Positions 36,196 through 43,998 of a stretch of 64,000 nt of DNA are shown one piece after another. Position numbers and translations under genes: made by a program. This DNA comes from Desemzia sp. RIT 804 (GTDB taxonomy: Bacteria; Bacillota; Bacilli; Lactobacillales; Carnobacteriaceae), in the NCBI RefSeq assembly GCF_016892605.1, contig NZ_JAFEMV010000001.1, positions 248,001-312,000 on the forward strand. The letters run 5' to 3'. Every line of letters starts with the position of its first letter. Positions within the stretch are counted from its first letter, which is position 1. Under the pieces are notes generated by a model. The model was not told where the DNA came from, did not search any database, and saw only the letters and a program-made list of their open reading frames with translations.

Positions 36196-36225
36196 ATTAT
36201 AGCTTAAAACTTATACTAATGTCAA
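36196..36225 (-). promoter_or_regulatory. rpsD promoter
   Basis: Minus strand: perfect TTGACA (36225-36220), 18-bp spacer, perfect TATAAT (36201-36196). Confidence 0.9.
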
Positions 36226-36254
36226 TTTTCTTTTTGAATTATACTTCCTTCAAT

Positions 36255-36725
36255 TTAGGCAACTGAAGTGTCCATTAAAATAGTGGCAAATTCTTCTAAG
36301 TATTTGCGATCAATTTCATCAAAACGATTCGTAATAGGCGCATCGATATCTAATACTCCGATCCAGTCGCCTTCAGATGTTTGAAGAGGCACAACAACTT
36401 CAGACTGACTAGCTGCATCACAAGCAATGTGACCTGGGAATTGGTTTACATCTTCTACTACGATAGAATTTTTTTGTTCAAATGCTGTTCCACAAACCCC
36501 TTTGCCCGGTTGGATACGAACACAAGCTACTTTTCCTTGAAATGGGCCTAATACCAGTTCCTGTGAAGCTTCTTCGTATAAATAAAATCCAGACCAATTG
36601 ATTTCAGGTAAAGATTCAAACAATAAAGCTGAAGCATTACTTAAATTAGCGATTAAATTTTTCTCTCCAGCTAATAGTGCACGGAGTTGATTATTCATTA
36701 ATTGATATTTTTTTTCTTTTGACAT
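36255..36725 (-). CDS. msrC: Free methionine-(R)-sulfoxide reductase (GAF domain)
   Basis: This 156-aa single GAF-domain protein keeps the three cysteines used by fRMsr enzymes (in VACVRIQ, KGVCGTAF and HIACDAASQSE). It reduces free methionine-R-sulfoxide, an oxidative repair step. The Bacillus counterpart is ytsP, which also neighbours rpsD and ezrA. The ATG overlaps a divergent control region shared with ezrA; the ribosome-binding site is weak. Confidence 0.92.
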   Translation of the reverse strand: MSKEKKYQLMNNQLRALLAGEKNLIANLSNASALLFESLPEINWSGFYLYEEASQELVLGPFQGKVACVRIQPGKGVCGTAFEQKNSIVVEDVNQFPGHIACDAASQSEVVVPLQTSEGDWIGVLDIDAPITNRFDEIDRKYLEEFATILMDTSVA

Positions 36726-36930
36726 TTCAGAGGCCCAACTTTCTAATAAGAAATAAACAAAAAGATTATTTCAGAATTTTTTTATTTGTACTGTTAGAAC
36801 TTTTTCATTATGTTATACTAATTAATAGGTATTTTACTAGGAAAATCGGAAAAAATCCATCCCATTATACAGGAAATGATAAACGGACTATTAAAAAATG
36901 GAGTATTCATTTTTAAACGGAGGGCTTTAC

Positions 36931-38646
36931 ATGAATGTTGAAATTACCGTCATCGTCATCATTGTTTTAGCGATAGCTGCTTTTGCAGCAAGTTATGTAA
37001 TGAGAAAAAAACACTATCGGATCGTTGATGAACTGGAAGAACAAAAATTACAATTATCTAATATGCCAATAGTGGACGACATACATATGATCAAAACACT
37101 AAATCTTACTGGACAAACAGAAGAAAATTTCCAAAAATGGAAAACGGTGTGGGAAGATGTAGAAAAAGTCTCTCTCCCAGCAATTGAAAATCATTTATTT
37201 GAAGCCGAACGATCTATTGATAAATTACGATTGAAAAAAGCGCAAGACTCTGAAAAACAAGCAGAAAGTATGATAAAAGAGACTAAAGACACATTGCTTA
37301 AAATTCAAGAGGCTCTGAGCGAACTCGTCAGAGGAGAAGAAAAAAATCGTTTAGAACTTGAAAAAGTAAAAGAGATGTATCAAAGTATTCGTAAAAAACT
37401 GCTCACACAAAGTTTTAGCTTTGGACCAGCTTTAGAAAAATTGGAGCACAAATTAACGATATTAGAAACAGATTTTGCTACTTTTTCTGAGTACACTTCT
37501 CAAGGAGACCATATAGAAGCTAAAGAAGTACTGGAAGAAGTACGGACTAAAACACAAAACTTAGATATCCTTGTACAAGAAATTCCTGCCTTATTGAAAG
37601 AAATCAACGGAGAATTTGTAGACCAATTAAAAGAAATCAAACTTGGCTATCAAATGTTAAAAGAAGAAGATTTCCAATTCCCAGATGACCGTGTTTTAGA
37701 AAAAGTTTCAGAAACGGATCAAGAACGATTGGCTGCTGAAAAATTAGCTGGAAACCTAGAAATAGAAGCGGCTAAAGAAAAAATTCCATTGATAGAAGAA
37801 GAAATCGATCAATTATATGATGTGATGGAAATTGAGATGGAAGCTAGTCAGTATGTAACTGAGAATAAAGAAAAAATCGAACAGTTGATTACTTATTTAA
37901 CACGTAAAAATAATAAATTACTCATTGAAATTGATCGAGTTTCTCAAAGTTATAAATTAAACCATGATGAATTGAAACAAACGAAAGATTTTAAAAATCA
38001 ATTAGATGAACTAACGGAAACAGTGAACTATTATTTACAAGCATTACAACAAAAAGACATTGTCTACTCTGAAGTAAAAGAGAGTTTCCAGTCTAGTATT
38101 GAAAAACTTGAAGAAGTAGATAAAGGTCAAAATGATATTGCACAACATTTAAAAGAACTACGTAAAGAAGAAACTGAAGTGAAGGCAAGCATTGATGATT
38201 TTGAATTCAATATGCGAGCAATGAAACGGTATATTGAAAAACAACATCTTCCGGGACTTCCAGCTGATTACATGGATTTGTTTTTTGCTGTGACACAAAA
38301 AATTGAAAATCTTTCTATTGAAATCAATAAACTGAGAATTGACATGGATGAAATAAAGAAGATGGCAGATTTTATTGAAGATGATATTGAATTATTGTTA
38401 GATAAGACAGAAGAAATCGTGGATACGGCATTATTGACAGAATACATGACGCAATACGCTAATCGCTATCGTCAAAGTACTCCACAGATTGCATCAGCCA
38501 CTCAAAAGAGTTTTAAATTATTCAATCAAGAGCACAATTACCGTGAAGCGTTGGAAACTATCTCAACAGCTTTAGAAGAAGTAGAACCGGGTGCCTATAA
38601 AAAAGTGGAAACTATGTATTTCAATGAAATCAAACCGAAAACTTGA
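36931..38646 (+). CDS. ezrA: Septation ring regulator EzrA
   Basis: EzrA is a negative regulator of FtsZ assembly that also coordinates PBP1 between septum and side wall. One N-terminal transmembrane helix (about residues 4-22) precedes a long spectrin-like helical domain of about 550 residues. Near the C-terminus, YANRYRQSTPQ matches the family. GGAGGG at about 36918-36923 sets ATG 36931, giving 571 aa. An extended -10 (TGTTATACT, 36811-36819) lies upstream. Confidence 0.95.
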   Translation: MNVEITVIVIIVLAIAAFAASYVMRKKHYRIVDELEEQKLQLSNMPIVDDIHMIKTLNLTGQTEENFQKWKTVWEDVEKVSLPAIENHLFEAERSIDKLRLKKAQDSEKQAESMIKETKDTLLKIQEALSELVRGEEKNRLELEKVKEMYQSIRKKLLTQSFSFGPALEKLEHKLTILETDFATFSEYTSQGDHIEAKEVLEEVRTKTQNLDILVQEIPALLKEINGEFVDQLKEIKLGYQMLKEEDFQFPDDRVLEKVSETDQERLAAEKLAGNLEIEAAKEKIPLIEEEIDQLYDVMEIEMEASQYVTENKEKIEQLITYLTRKNNKLLIEIDRVSQSYKLNHDELKQTKDFKNQLDELTETVNYYLQALQQKDIVYSEVKESFQSSIEKLEEVDKGQNDIAQHLKELRKEETEVKASIDDFEFNMRAMKRYIEKQHLPGLPADYMDLFFAVTQKIENLSIEINKLRIDMDEIKKMADFIEDDIELLLDKTEEIVDTALLTEYMTQYANRYRQSTPQIASATQKSFKLFNQEHNYREALETISTALEEVEPGAYKKVETMYFNEIKPKT

Positions 38647-38650
38647 TGGC

Positions 38651-38690
38651 ATAAGAAGCTGAGAGAATAAAAACTCAGCTTCTTATTTTT
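38651..38690 (+). terminator. Rho-independent terminator after ezrA
   Basis: A perfect 13-bp stem, ATAAGAAGCTGAG with CTCAGCTTCTTAT, is followed by TTTTT. Confidence 0.92.
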
Positions 38691-38765
38691 TAGATCCTGC
38701 GATTTTTTTTATTTCTAAACCAAAGTGTAATTATGTCTAGAAATTGAATGCCTCAAATGAAAGCT

Positions 38766-38793
38766 TGTACTTACAAAAGATTTTGATATAATA
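38766..38793 (+). promoter_or_regulatory. Promoter of the cysteine desulfurase-thiI operon
   Basis: TTGTAC (38766-38771), 16-bp spacer, perfect TATAAT (38788-38793), 57 bp ahead of the start codon. Confidence 0.65.
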
Positions 38794-38849
38794 AGTAAAG
38801 AATTTTTCAGCTAATAAAAAATTAGTTGAAGTAGAAAGAATGTGAAAAA

Positions 38850-39989
38850 ATGATTTACTTTGACAACAGCGCGACCACTCAAGTTGAGGATAGCGTATTG
38901 GAAACTTTTATGAAAGTTAGTCAAAAAATGAATGGAAACCCATCTAGTTTACACAAACTAGGGGACGTAGCAGATGGATTATTACAACAATCAAGGAAAC
39001 AAATCGCATCTATTATCGGTGTACAAGAGTCCGAGATCTATTTTACGAGTAGCGGTACAGAAGGTGATAATTGGGCTATTAAAGGAACAGCCATTGAAAA
39101 AATGCGTTATGGAAAACACCTGATTACAACAATGATTGAGCATCCCGCCGTGAAAGAGAGTATGGCACAATTGGAACAATTAGGTTTTGAAGTAACTTAT
39201 TTGCCTGTGAACGAAGAAGGAATCATCTCGGCTGCTGATGTGAAATCAGCTATTCGTCCTGATACTATTTTGGTGTCTATTATGGCGGTAAACAATGAAG
39301 TGGGGAGCGTCCAACCGATTGAAGAAGTAGGGGAAGTGCTGAGAGAATACCCTTCTATTCACTTCCATGTGGATGCCGTACAAGCAATAGGGAAAGTGCC
39401 GCTGGACTTAAGTTCTTCTTCACGCATTGATTTAGCGACTTTTTCTGGACACAAATTTCATGGATTGAAAGGGACTGGCTTCTTGTACATCAAACGCGGC
39501 AGAATCATAGCACCATTATTAAATGGTGGTGGGCAAGAAAAAGGTCGTCGAAGCGGTACAGAAAACGTGGCAGGTATTGCTGCTATGGCTAGAGCTTTGC
39601 GCCTGTTGTTTGATCAAAAAGAACAAAAAATAGCTGCTCAAAAACAAATTAGAGATTACATGATCGATGAGTTGGAAAAGTACAGTAAAGTTCAACTTTT
39701 TTCTACTAAAAATGGAGCACCTCATATTGTTTGTTTTGCTTTAACTGGTATTCGAGGTGAAGTAAGTGTTCATGCATTTGAAAAAGAAGAGATTTTTATT
39801 TCAACGACTAGTGCGTGTTCGAGCCGCAACAAAACCAGTTCCAGCACTTTAGCAGCAATGAATGTACCGAACAAAATTGCCACAGGAGCGGTGCGTGTAA
39901 GTTTAACCGATACAAATACAAAAGAAGAAGCGCAACAATTTTTGCGTTCATTTGAAAAATTGTACGAAAACTTTAAAAATATTAAATAA
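38850..39989 (+). CDS. Cysteine desulfurase (NifS/IscS class, ThiI partner)
   Basis: This PLP enzyme moves sulfur from cysteine to a protein persulfide. The PLP lysine is Lys202 in SGHKFHG, and the catalytic cysteine is Cys323 in TSACSSR. HFHVDAVQAIGK is also typical. The 379-aa product is encoded directly before thiI and after ezrA, the NifZ-ThiI arrangement, so it probably supplies sulfur for 4-thiouridine in tRNA. Its ribosome-binding site is weak (AGAAAG). The stop codon abuts repeat unit C. Confidence 0.93.
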   Translation: MIYFDNSATTQVEDSVLETFMKVSQKMNGNPSSLHKLGDVADGLLQQSRKQIASIIGVQESEIYFTSSGTEGDNWAIKGTAIEKMRYGKHLITTMIEHPAVKESMAQLEQLGFEVTYLPVNEEGIISAADVKSAIRPDTILVSIMAVNNEVGSVQPIEEVGEVLREYPSIHFHVDAVQAIGKVPLDLSSSSRIDLATFSGHKFHGLKGTGFLYIKRGRIIAPLLNGGGQEKGRRSGTENVAGIAAMARALRLLFDQKEQKIAAQKQIRDYMIDELEKYSKVQLFSTKNGAPHIVCFALTGIRGEVSVHAFEKEEIFISTTSACSSRNKTSSSTLAAMNVPNKIATGAVRVSLTDTNTKEEAQQFLRSFEKLYENFKNIK

Positions 39990-40038
39990 GAGCGTGGAAA
40001 AAAAGCTAGAAAGTTTAGCTTTCGCAGCGCATCTATAA
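39990..40038 (+). repeat. Collapsed covarying-stem repeat, unit C
   Basis: GAGCGTGG starts on the base after the TAA. AAAGCTA pairs with TAGCTTT around a seven-base loop, and GCAGCGCATCTATAA closes the unit. The shell is kept but the long apical hairpin is gone. It lies between cysteine desulfurase and thiI. Confidence 0.65.
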
Positions 40039-40064
40039 GTGGGAAAGAAGAAAGGAAGTAAGAT

Positions 40065-41282
40065 ATGCAATACAACGAAGTGATGGTTCGTTACGGCGAA
40101 TTGTCTATAAAAGGAAAGAATAAAAAAGCTTTTATCAGTCGTTTGGCACAAAACGTAAAAGCAGCCTTATATGATTTCCCAGAAGTAAAAGTTCATGGAG
40201 AACGGGACCGCATGCATCTAGAATTGAAAAATGCGGATAGTGACGAAGTTTTAAAAAGATTGGAGCCTATTTTTGGAATCCAAAATTATTCTCCCGTTAT
40301 GAAACTGGATAGAGATATGGAACAAGTAAAAAAAGTGGCTATTGAAATGGTAAGAGAGCAATACGCTCCTGGTAAAACATTCAAGATAGCTACCCGTCGA
40401 GCAGATCATGAGTTTCCATTAGATACTAATGATATCAATTTGATGTTAGGTGATGAAATTATTGATCACATTGAAGGCATCCAAGTCCAAATGAAAAAAC
40501 CCGATATTACATTACGCGTTGAAGTGCGCCTAAATGGGATTTTCTTATCCAGTCAAACAATTCAAGGGGCAGGTGGTCTTCCAGTAGGAACAAGTGGCAG
40601 AGGAATGTTGATGTTATCTGGCGGAATCGATTCTCCAGTTGCAGGGTATTTGGCTATGAAACGCGGAGTAGAAGTGGAAGCTGTTCATTTCCACAGTCCT
40701 CCGTATACAAGCCCAAGAGCTTTACAAAAAGCTAAAGATCTAACTTCTAAAATTGCTGCTTTTTCAGGAAGATTACAATTTATTGAAGTGCCTTTTACAG
40801 AAATCCAAGAAGAAATCAAAAAGAATGTTCCTGAAGGTTATTTGATGACTGTCACACGCCGTTTTATGATGCGTATCACAGATCGTATTCGAGAACAGCG
40901 TAGAGGATTAGCTATATTCAATGGCGAGTCTTTAGGCCAAGTAGCTTCCCAAACTATGCACAGTATGATTGCTATCAATGATGTGACCAATACCCCTGTA
41001 TTGCGTCCAGTGGTATCAATGGATAAAAATGAAATTATTGATATTGCTAAAAAAATCGATACTTTTGAACTGTCTATTCAACCCTTTGAAGATTGCTGTA
41101 CCATTTTTGCACCACCAGCACCAAAGACAAAACCTGATTTACAGAAAACTAGAGACTTTGAAGCTAGATTAGACGTAGAAGGTCTGATCGAACGCGCAAT
41201 GGCAGGTTTGGTTATGTCAACGATCAGTGTTGGAGATACGTTAGAAGAACAGCAACACGAAGCATTTAGCGATTTACTATAA
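40065..41282 (+). CDS. thiI: tRNA 4-thiouridine synthase ThiI
   Basis: ThiI adenylates U8 of tRNA and inserts sulfur, and may also serve thiazole synthesis. It has an N-terminal ferredoxin-like region, a THUMP domain and a PP-loop ([11 protein letters not shown]). There is no rhodanese domain, as usual in Gram-positives (405 aa). GAAAGGAAG precedes the ATG. It is the second gene after the desulfurase, separated by repeat unit C. Confidence 0.96.
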   Translation: MQYNEVMVRYGELSIKGKNKKAFISRLAQNVKAALYDFPEVKVHGERDRMHLELKNADSDEVLKRLEPIFGIQNYSPVMKLDRDMEQVKKVAIEMVREQYAPGKTFKIATRRADHEFPLDTNDINLMLGDEIIDHIEGIQVQMKKPDITLRVEVRLNGIFLSSQTIQGAGGLPVGTSGRGMLMLSGGIDSPVAGYLAMKRGVEVEAVHFHSPPYTSPRALQKAKDLTSKIAAFSGRLQFIEVPFTEIQEEIKKNVPEGYLMTVTRRFMMRITDRIREQRRGLAIFNGESLGQVASQTMHSMIAINDVTNTPVLRPVVSMDKNEIIDIAKKIDTFELSIQPFEDCCTIFAPPAPKTKPDLQKTRDFEARLDVEGLIERAMAGLVMSTISVGDTLEEQQHEAFSDLL

Positions 41283-41303
41283 GCTGAAAAATTTAATGGA
41301 CTG

Positions 41304-41336
41304 AAAAAAACTGAGACGATCGTCTCAGTTTTTTTG
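41304..41336 (+). terminator. Rho-independent terminator after thiI
   Basis: ACTGAGACGATCGTCTCAGT is a perfect palindrome flanked by A and T runs. Confidence 0.9.
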
Positions 41337-41436
41337 TTACTGTTGCGTCTAGTCATAGTTTTTCCGACATAAAAATAAGTCTTAAAATAATGTATAGAGA
41401 TTATGGTTCATACATTATAACAGGAGGCTTATTACC

Positions 41437-41469
41437 GTGTTTATATTTTATAATAATCGTCGTAACTAG
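41437..41469 (+). CDS. Possible 10-aa leader peptide
   Basis: A perfect AGGAGG (41422-41427) lies 9 nt before GTG 41437, which opens a ten-codon frame encoding MFIFYNNRRN and ending in TAG. It is 84 bp upstream of the NmrA-like reductase gene. Downstream, TTACAC and GTGTAA around 41498-41530 can pair. This could be a regulatory leader peptide or a chance site. Confidence 0.35.
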   Translation: MFIFYNNRRN

Positions 41470-41553
41470 TATAATAACAGAAAGGTATCATAACTTTTTA
41501 CACGATTAAGACGGTTGTTCGTTGTGTAAGTGATAGATGAGAAGGAGGAAAAA

Positions 41554-42408
41554 ATGAATATCATATTAGGTGCAACTGGACAAGTGGGTTCGATACTAGT
41601 TGAAGAACTATTAAAAAAAGGACAGCCTGTAAGAGCTGTTGTTCGGAACGAGTTGAAAGCACAGAAACTAAAAAATATGGGAGCAGAAGTGTTTGTTGCA
41701 GACTACTTTGAATTAGACGAGTTGAAAAAAGCTTTTCAAGGTGGAAGATCAGTCTTTCTTTTAACACCAGAAAATCCTGAAAGCAATCATTTTTTTAAAG
41801 ATACTCAGATTATCTTACAAAACTATAGAGAAGCTATTTTATCAACGGATATAATCAAATTAGTTGGTTTGTCATCAATGGGAGCGCAGCATGAAACAGG
41901 AACGGGCAATTTACTCGCCTCCCATATGCTGGAAAATGCATTTTCAGATATGGATATCGAACAAATTTTTGTACGTCCAGCCTACTATTTTAGTAATTGG
42001 GTTGGATATATTGATTTGGTAAAAGAGCATGGAATACTCCCGACTTTTTTTCCAGTCAATATGGAATTGCCGATGATTGCACCTCAAGATGTCGGCAAGT
42101 TTTTATCAGAAGTGATGTTGCGTCAGGAACCGCAAGAGAAAGTGTATGAATTAAGTGGCCTTGAAGCATACAATTCCTTAGAAATCGCCAAAATATTTGA
42201 AGAAGTAATGAATAGAGATGTCACGCTGCAGCAAATCCTGCCTGAAGATTGGGAAAATACGTTTCTCCAGGTTGGGTTTTCAAAAGATGGAGCTGAAAAT
42301 CTTATACAAATGACGCAATCAGTGATTGATGGAAAAACTCAAAGTGAAACCAATCATCCAATTGCACTTTCTATGGATTTTAAAAGTTACTTAAAAAACA
42401 CCTTATAA
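41554..42408 (+). CDS. NmrA-like NAD(P)-binding reductase
   Basis: This 284-aa atypical short-chain dehydrogenase has the Rossmann loop ILGATGQVGSILVEEL at the N-terminus, and its C-terminal half fits the NmrA/QorB group (quinone or NADPH sensing). GAAGGAGG at 41541-41548 supports ATG 41554 rather than an earlier in-frame codon at 41530. It is monocistronic, and the preceding 170 bp contain a possible leader peptide. The substrate is not deducible. Confidence 0.87.
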   Translation: MNIILGATGQVGSILVEELLKKGQPVRAVVRNELKAQKLKNMGAEVFVADYFELDELKKAFQGGRSVFLLTPENPESNHFFKDTQIILQNYREAILSTDIIKLVGLSSMGAQHETGTGNLLASHMLENAFSDMDIEQIFVRPAYYFSNWVGYIDLVKEHGILPTFFPVNMELPMIAPQDVGKFLSEVMLRQEPQEKVYELSGLEAYNSLEIAKIFEEVMNRDVTLQQILPEDWENTFLQVGFSKDGAENLIQMTQSVIDGKTQSETNHPIALSMDFKSYLKNTL

Positions 42409-42596
42409 TAAAAACATGGCTTACAAAAGGATTCTAATGCAAACTGTAAATTCGTGTATCCTATACCTGTCTAGAAATAGTTTATTTTACGTATGGTATA
42501 AAAAATTCACTCACTAGGAAAGATTCTTTTTTTATAGCTTTAGCAACCAAAGAACTTTATAATGAAAACAGAATGTAAAGTTTAGGAGTGAAGGTC

Positions 42597-43088
42597 ATGC
42601 AAATCACAAGAAAAGGTACACCTTATCAATTAGAGGGTATTCAAACAACCGTAGGAGACAAAGCACCAGATTTTTCGGTAAAAAATTTAGAAGGTGGCAT
42701 GGTGCAGTTACAAGATTTCGCTGGGAAAGTAATTCTGATCAGTGTGATCCCGGATATCGACACACGTGTATGTGCTCAACAAACGAGAGCTTTCAATGAA
42801 AAAGCGAGCAATATTGATGGTGTCCAGTTGGTAACTATCTCTAACAACACGCAAGAACAGCAAAGCAATTGGTGTGCTGGAGAAGGCATTTCAATGGAGA
42901 TGCTGCACGATACGAATTTGGTTTTTGCAGATGCTTATGGGTTATATATGCCGGAGCTTGAAAAATTAGCTCGTTCGGTCTTTGTAATTGATGCTAACGG
43001 TGTTATCGTGTACCAAGAAATTGTTTCCGAAATGGTGGATGAACCAGCTTATGAAGCTGTTATTGAAGCTGCAAAAGCTGCTCGATAA
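42597..43088 (+). CDS. tpx: Thiol peroxidase Tpx (atypical 2-Cys peroxiredoxin)
   Basis: Tpx reduces hydroperoxides with thioredoxin. The peroxidatic cysteine lies in DTRVCAQQTRAFN and the resolving cysteine in NWCAGEG. ISVIPDID is the family block. The start MQITRKGTPY (ATG 42597) follows AGGAG at about 42582-42586; GTG 42588 is too close to it. The product is 163 aa. A TATAAT lies at 42558-42563. Confidence 0.95.
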   Translation: MQITRKGTPYQLEGIQTTVGDKAPDFSVKNLEGGMVQLQDFAGKVILISVIPDIDTRVCAQQTRAFNEKASNIDGVQLVTISNNTQEQQSNWCAGEGISMEMLHDTNLVFADAYGLYMPELEKLARSVFVIDANGVIVYQEIVSEMVDEPAYEAVIEAAKAAR

Positions 43089-43193
43089 TTAAAAAAGATG
43101 ATCTAACAAGGTGGTCACGCAAAACAAGTTCATTAAGCGAAATAAATGCAAGATTAGATTAGGTTCGTTCTTCGTCAAAAAAATTTTTTTGAT

Positions 43194-43224
43194 TGACTTG
43201 GAGTCGACTCTAAGTGTTACTATA
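43194..43224 (+). promoter_or_regulatory. MerR-type promoter/operator
   Basis: TTGACT (43194-43199) and TACTAT (43219-43224) are separated by 19 bp, the over-long spacer that MerR activators act on. The spacer holds a near-palindrome, CTTGGAGTCGACTCTAAG (43198-43215). It lies 37 bp ahead of the merR gene, indicating autoregulation. Confidence 0.85.
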
Positions 43225-43260
43225 AATTAACACCGACATCAATCTTGGGAGGTAAAACAA

Positions 43261-43668
43261 ATGAACATTGCAAAAGCTAGCCAAATCAGCGGTGTTTCAC
43301 CAGACACATTGCGGTACTATGAAAAAATCGGCTTAGTTCCATCCGTAGAGAGAACAAAAAACGGTAACCGTAACTATGGTGAGGACGACTTGAAGTGGAT
43401 TGAATTTTCTAAATGTATGCGTACAGCTGGACTTTCCATTAATGTGTTAACAGAATATCTTCGTTTGTTCAAAGAAGGTGACAGTACGCTTGAGAATCGA
43501 TATGCTTTATTACAAGAGCAGCGAATAGAATTGCAGCAGCGAATCGATCAAATGCAAGAAACTCTTGAACGGTTAAATCAAAAAATTGAGAATTACGATA
43601 CTCAACTGTTAAAAAAAGAAAAGGCATTAGTCAATAAGCAGCCTAGGAATTCTGTTATTGAATTTTAA
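43261..43668 (+). CDS. MerR-family transcriptional regulator
   Basis: This 135-aa protein has an N-terminal MerR winged helix (IAKASQISGVSPDTLRYYEKIGLVPS) and a long dimerisation coiled coil (about residues 72-120). No metal-binding cysteine pair is present; Cys57 in FSKCMRTAG is the only obvious one. It therefore fits the AdhR/stress-sensing MerR subgroup better than metal sensors. GGGAGG lies 11 nt before the ATG. It is the only gene behind its own operator before the valS leader; targets elsewhere are likely. Confidence 0.92.
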   Translation: MNIAKASQISGVSPDTLRYYEKIGLVPSVERTKNGNRNYGEDDLKWIEFSKCMRTAGLSINVLTEYLRLFKEGDSTLENRYALLQEQRIELQQRIDQMQETLERLNQKIENYDTQLLKKEKALVNKQPRNSVIEF

Positions 43669-43699
43669 AATGTAACATGCTACTATAATACAGAATAAA

Positions 43700-43955
43700 G
43701 CGATGAACAAGAGGAGTAATTTCAGGTTTCAATTTGAAGAGAAAAGGATGCTTGGTGGAAGTCCTTAATTGAACTGAAGTGAAGGTAGCTTGGGAGCTGT
43801 CAGAGTGAATGAAGAGTAACTTTGTCCGGTCTAACGTGACGTTATCCACGTGAATGAAGTGGTCTATCCAAGATAAAGGATAGGCAATATAGGTGGTACC
43901 GCGAATCCAAAAGCATTCGTCCTAATGTTAGATTAGGACGAATGCTTTTTTGTGT
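43700..43955 (+). ncRNA. T-box leader of valS
   Basis: The core AGGTGGTACCGCG is at 43891-43903. The terminator AAAAGCATTCGTCCTAA pairs with its complement (43909-43951), with a T run. The probable specifier is GTC (Val) at 43799-43801. The TATAAT at 43684-43689 is the likely -10. Confidence 0.92.
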
Positions 43956-43998
43956 TTTCAACAGAATCAAATAAAAAAAAGAAAAGGAGTTGTTCAAC

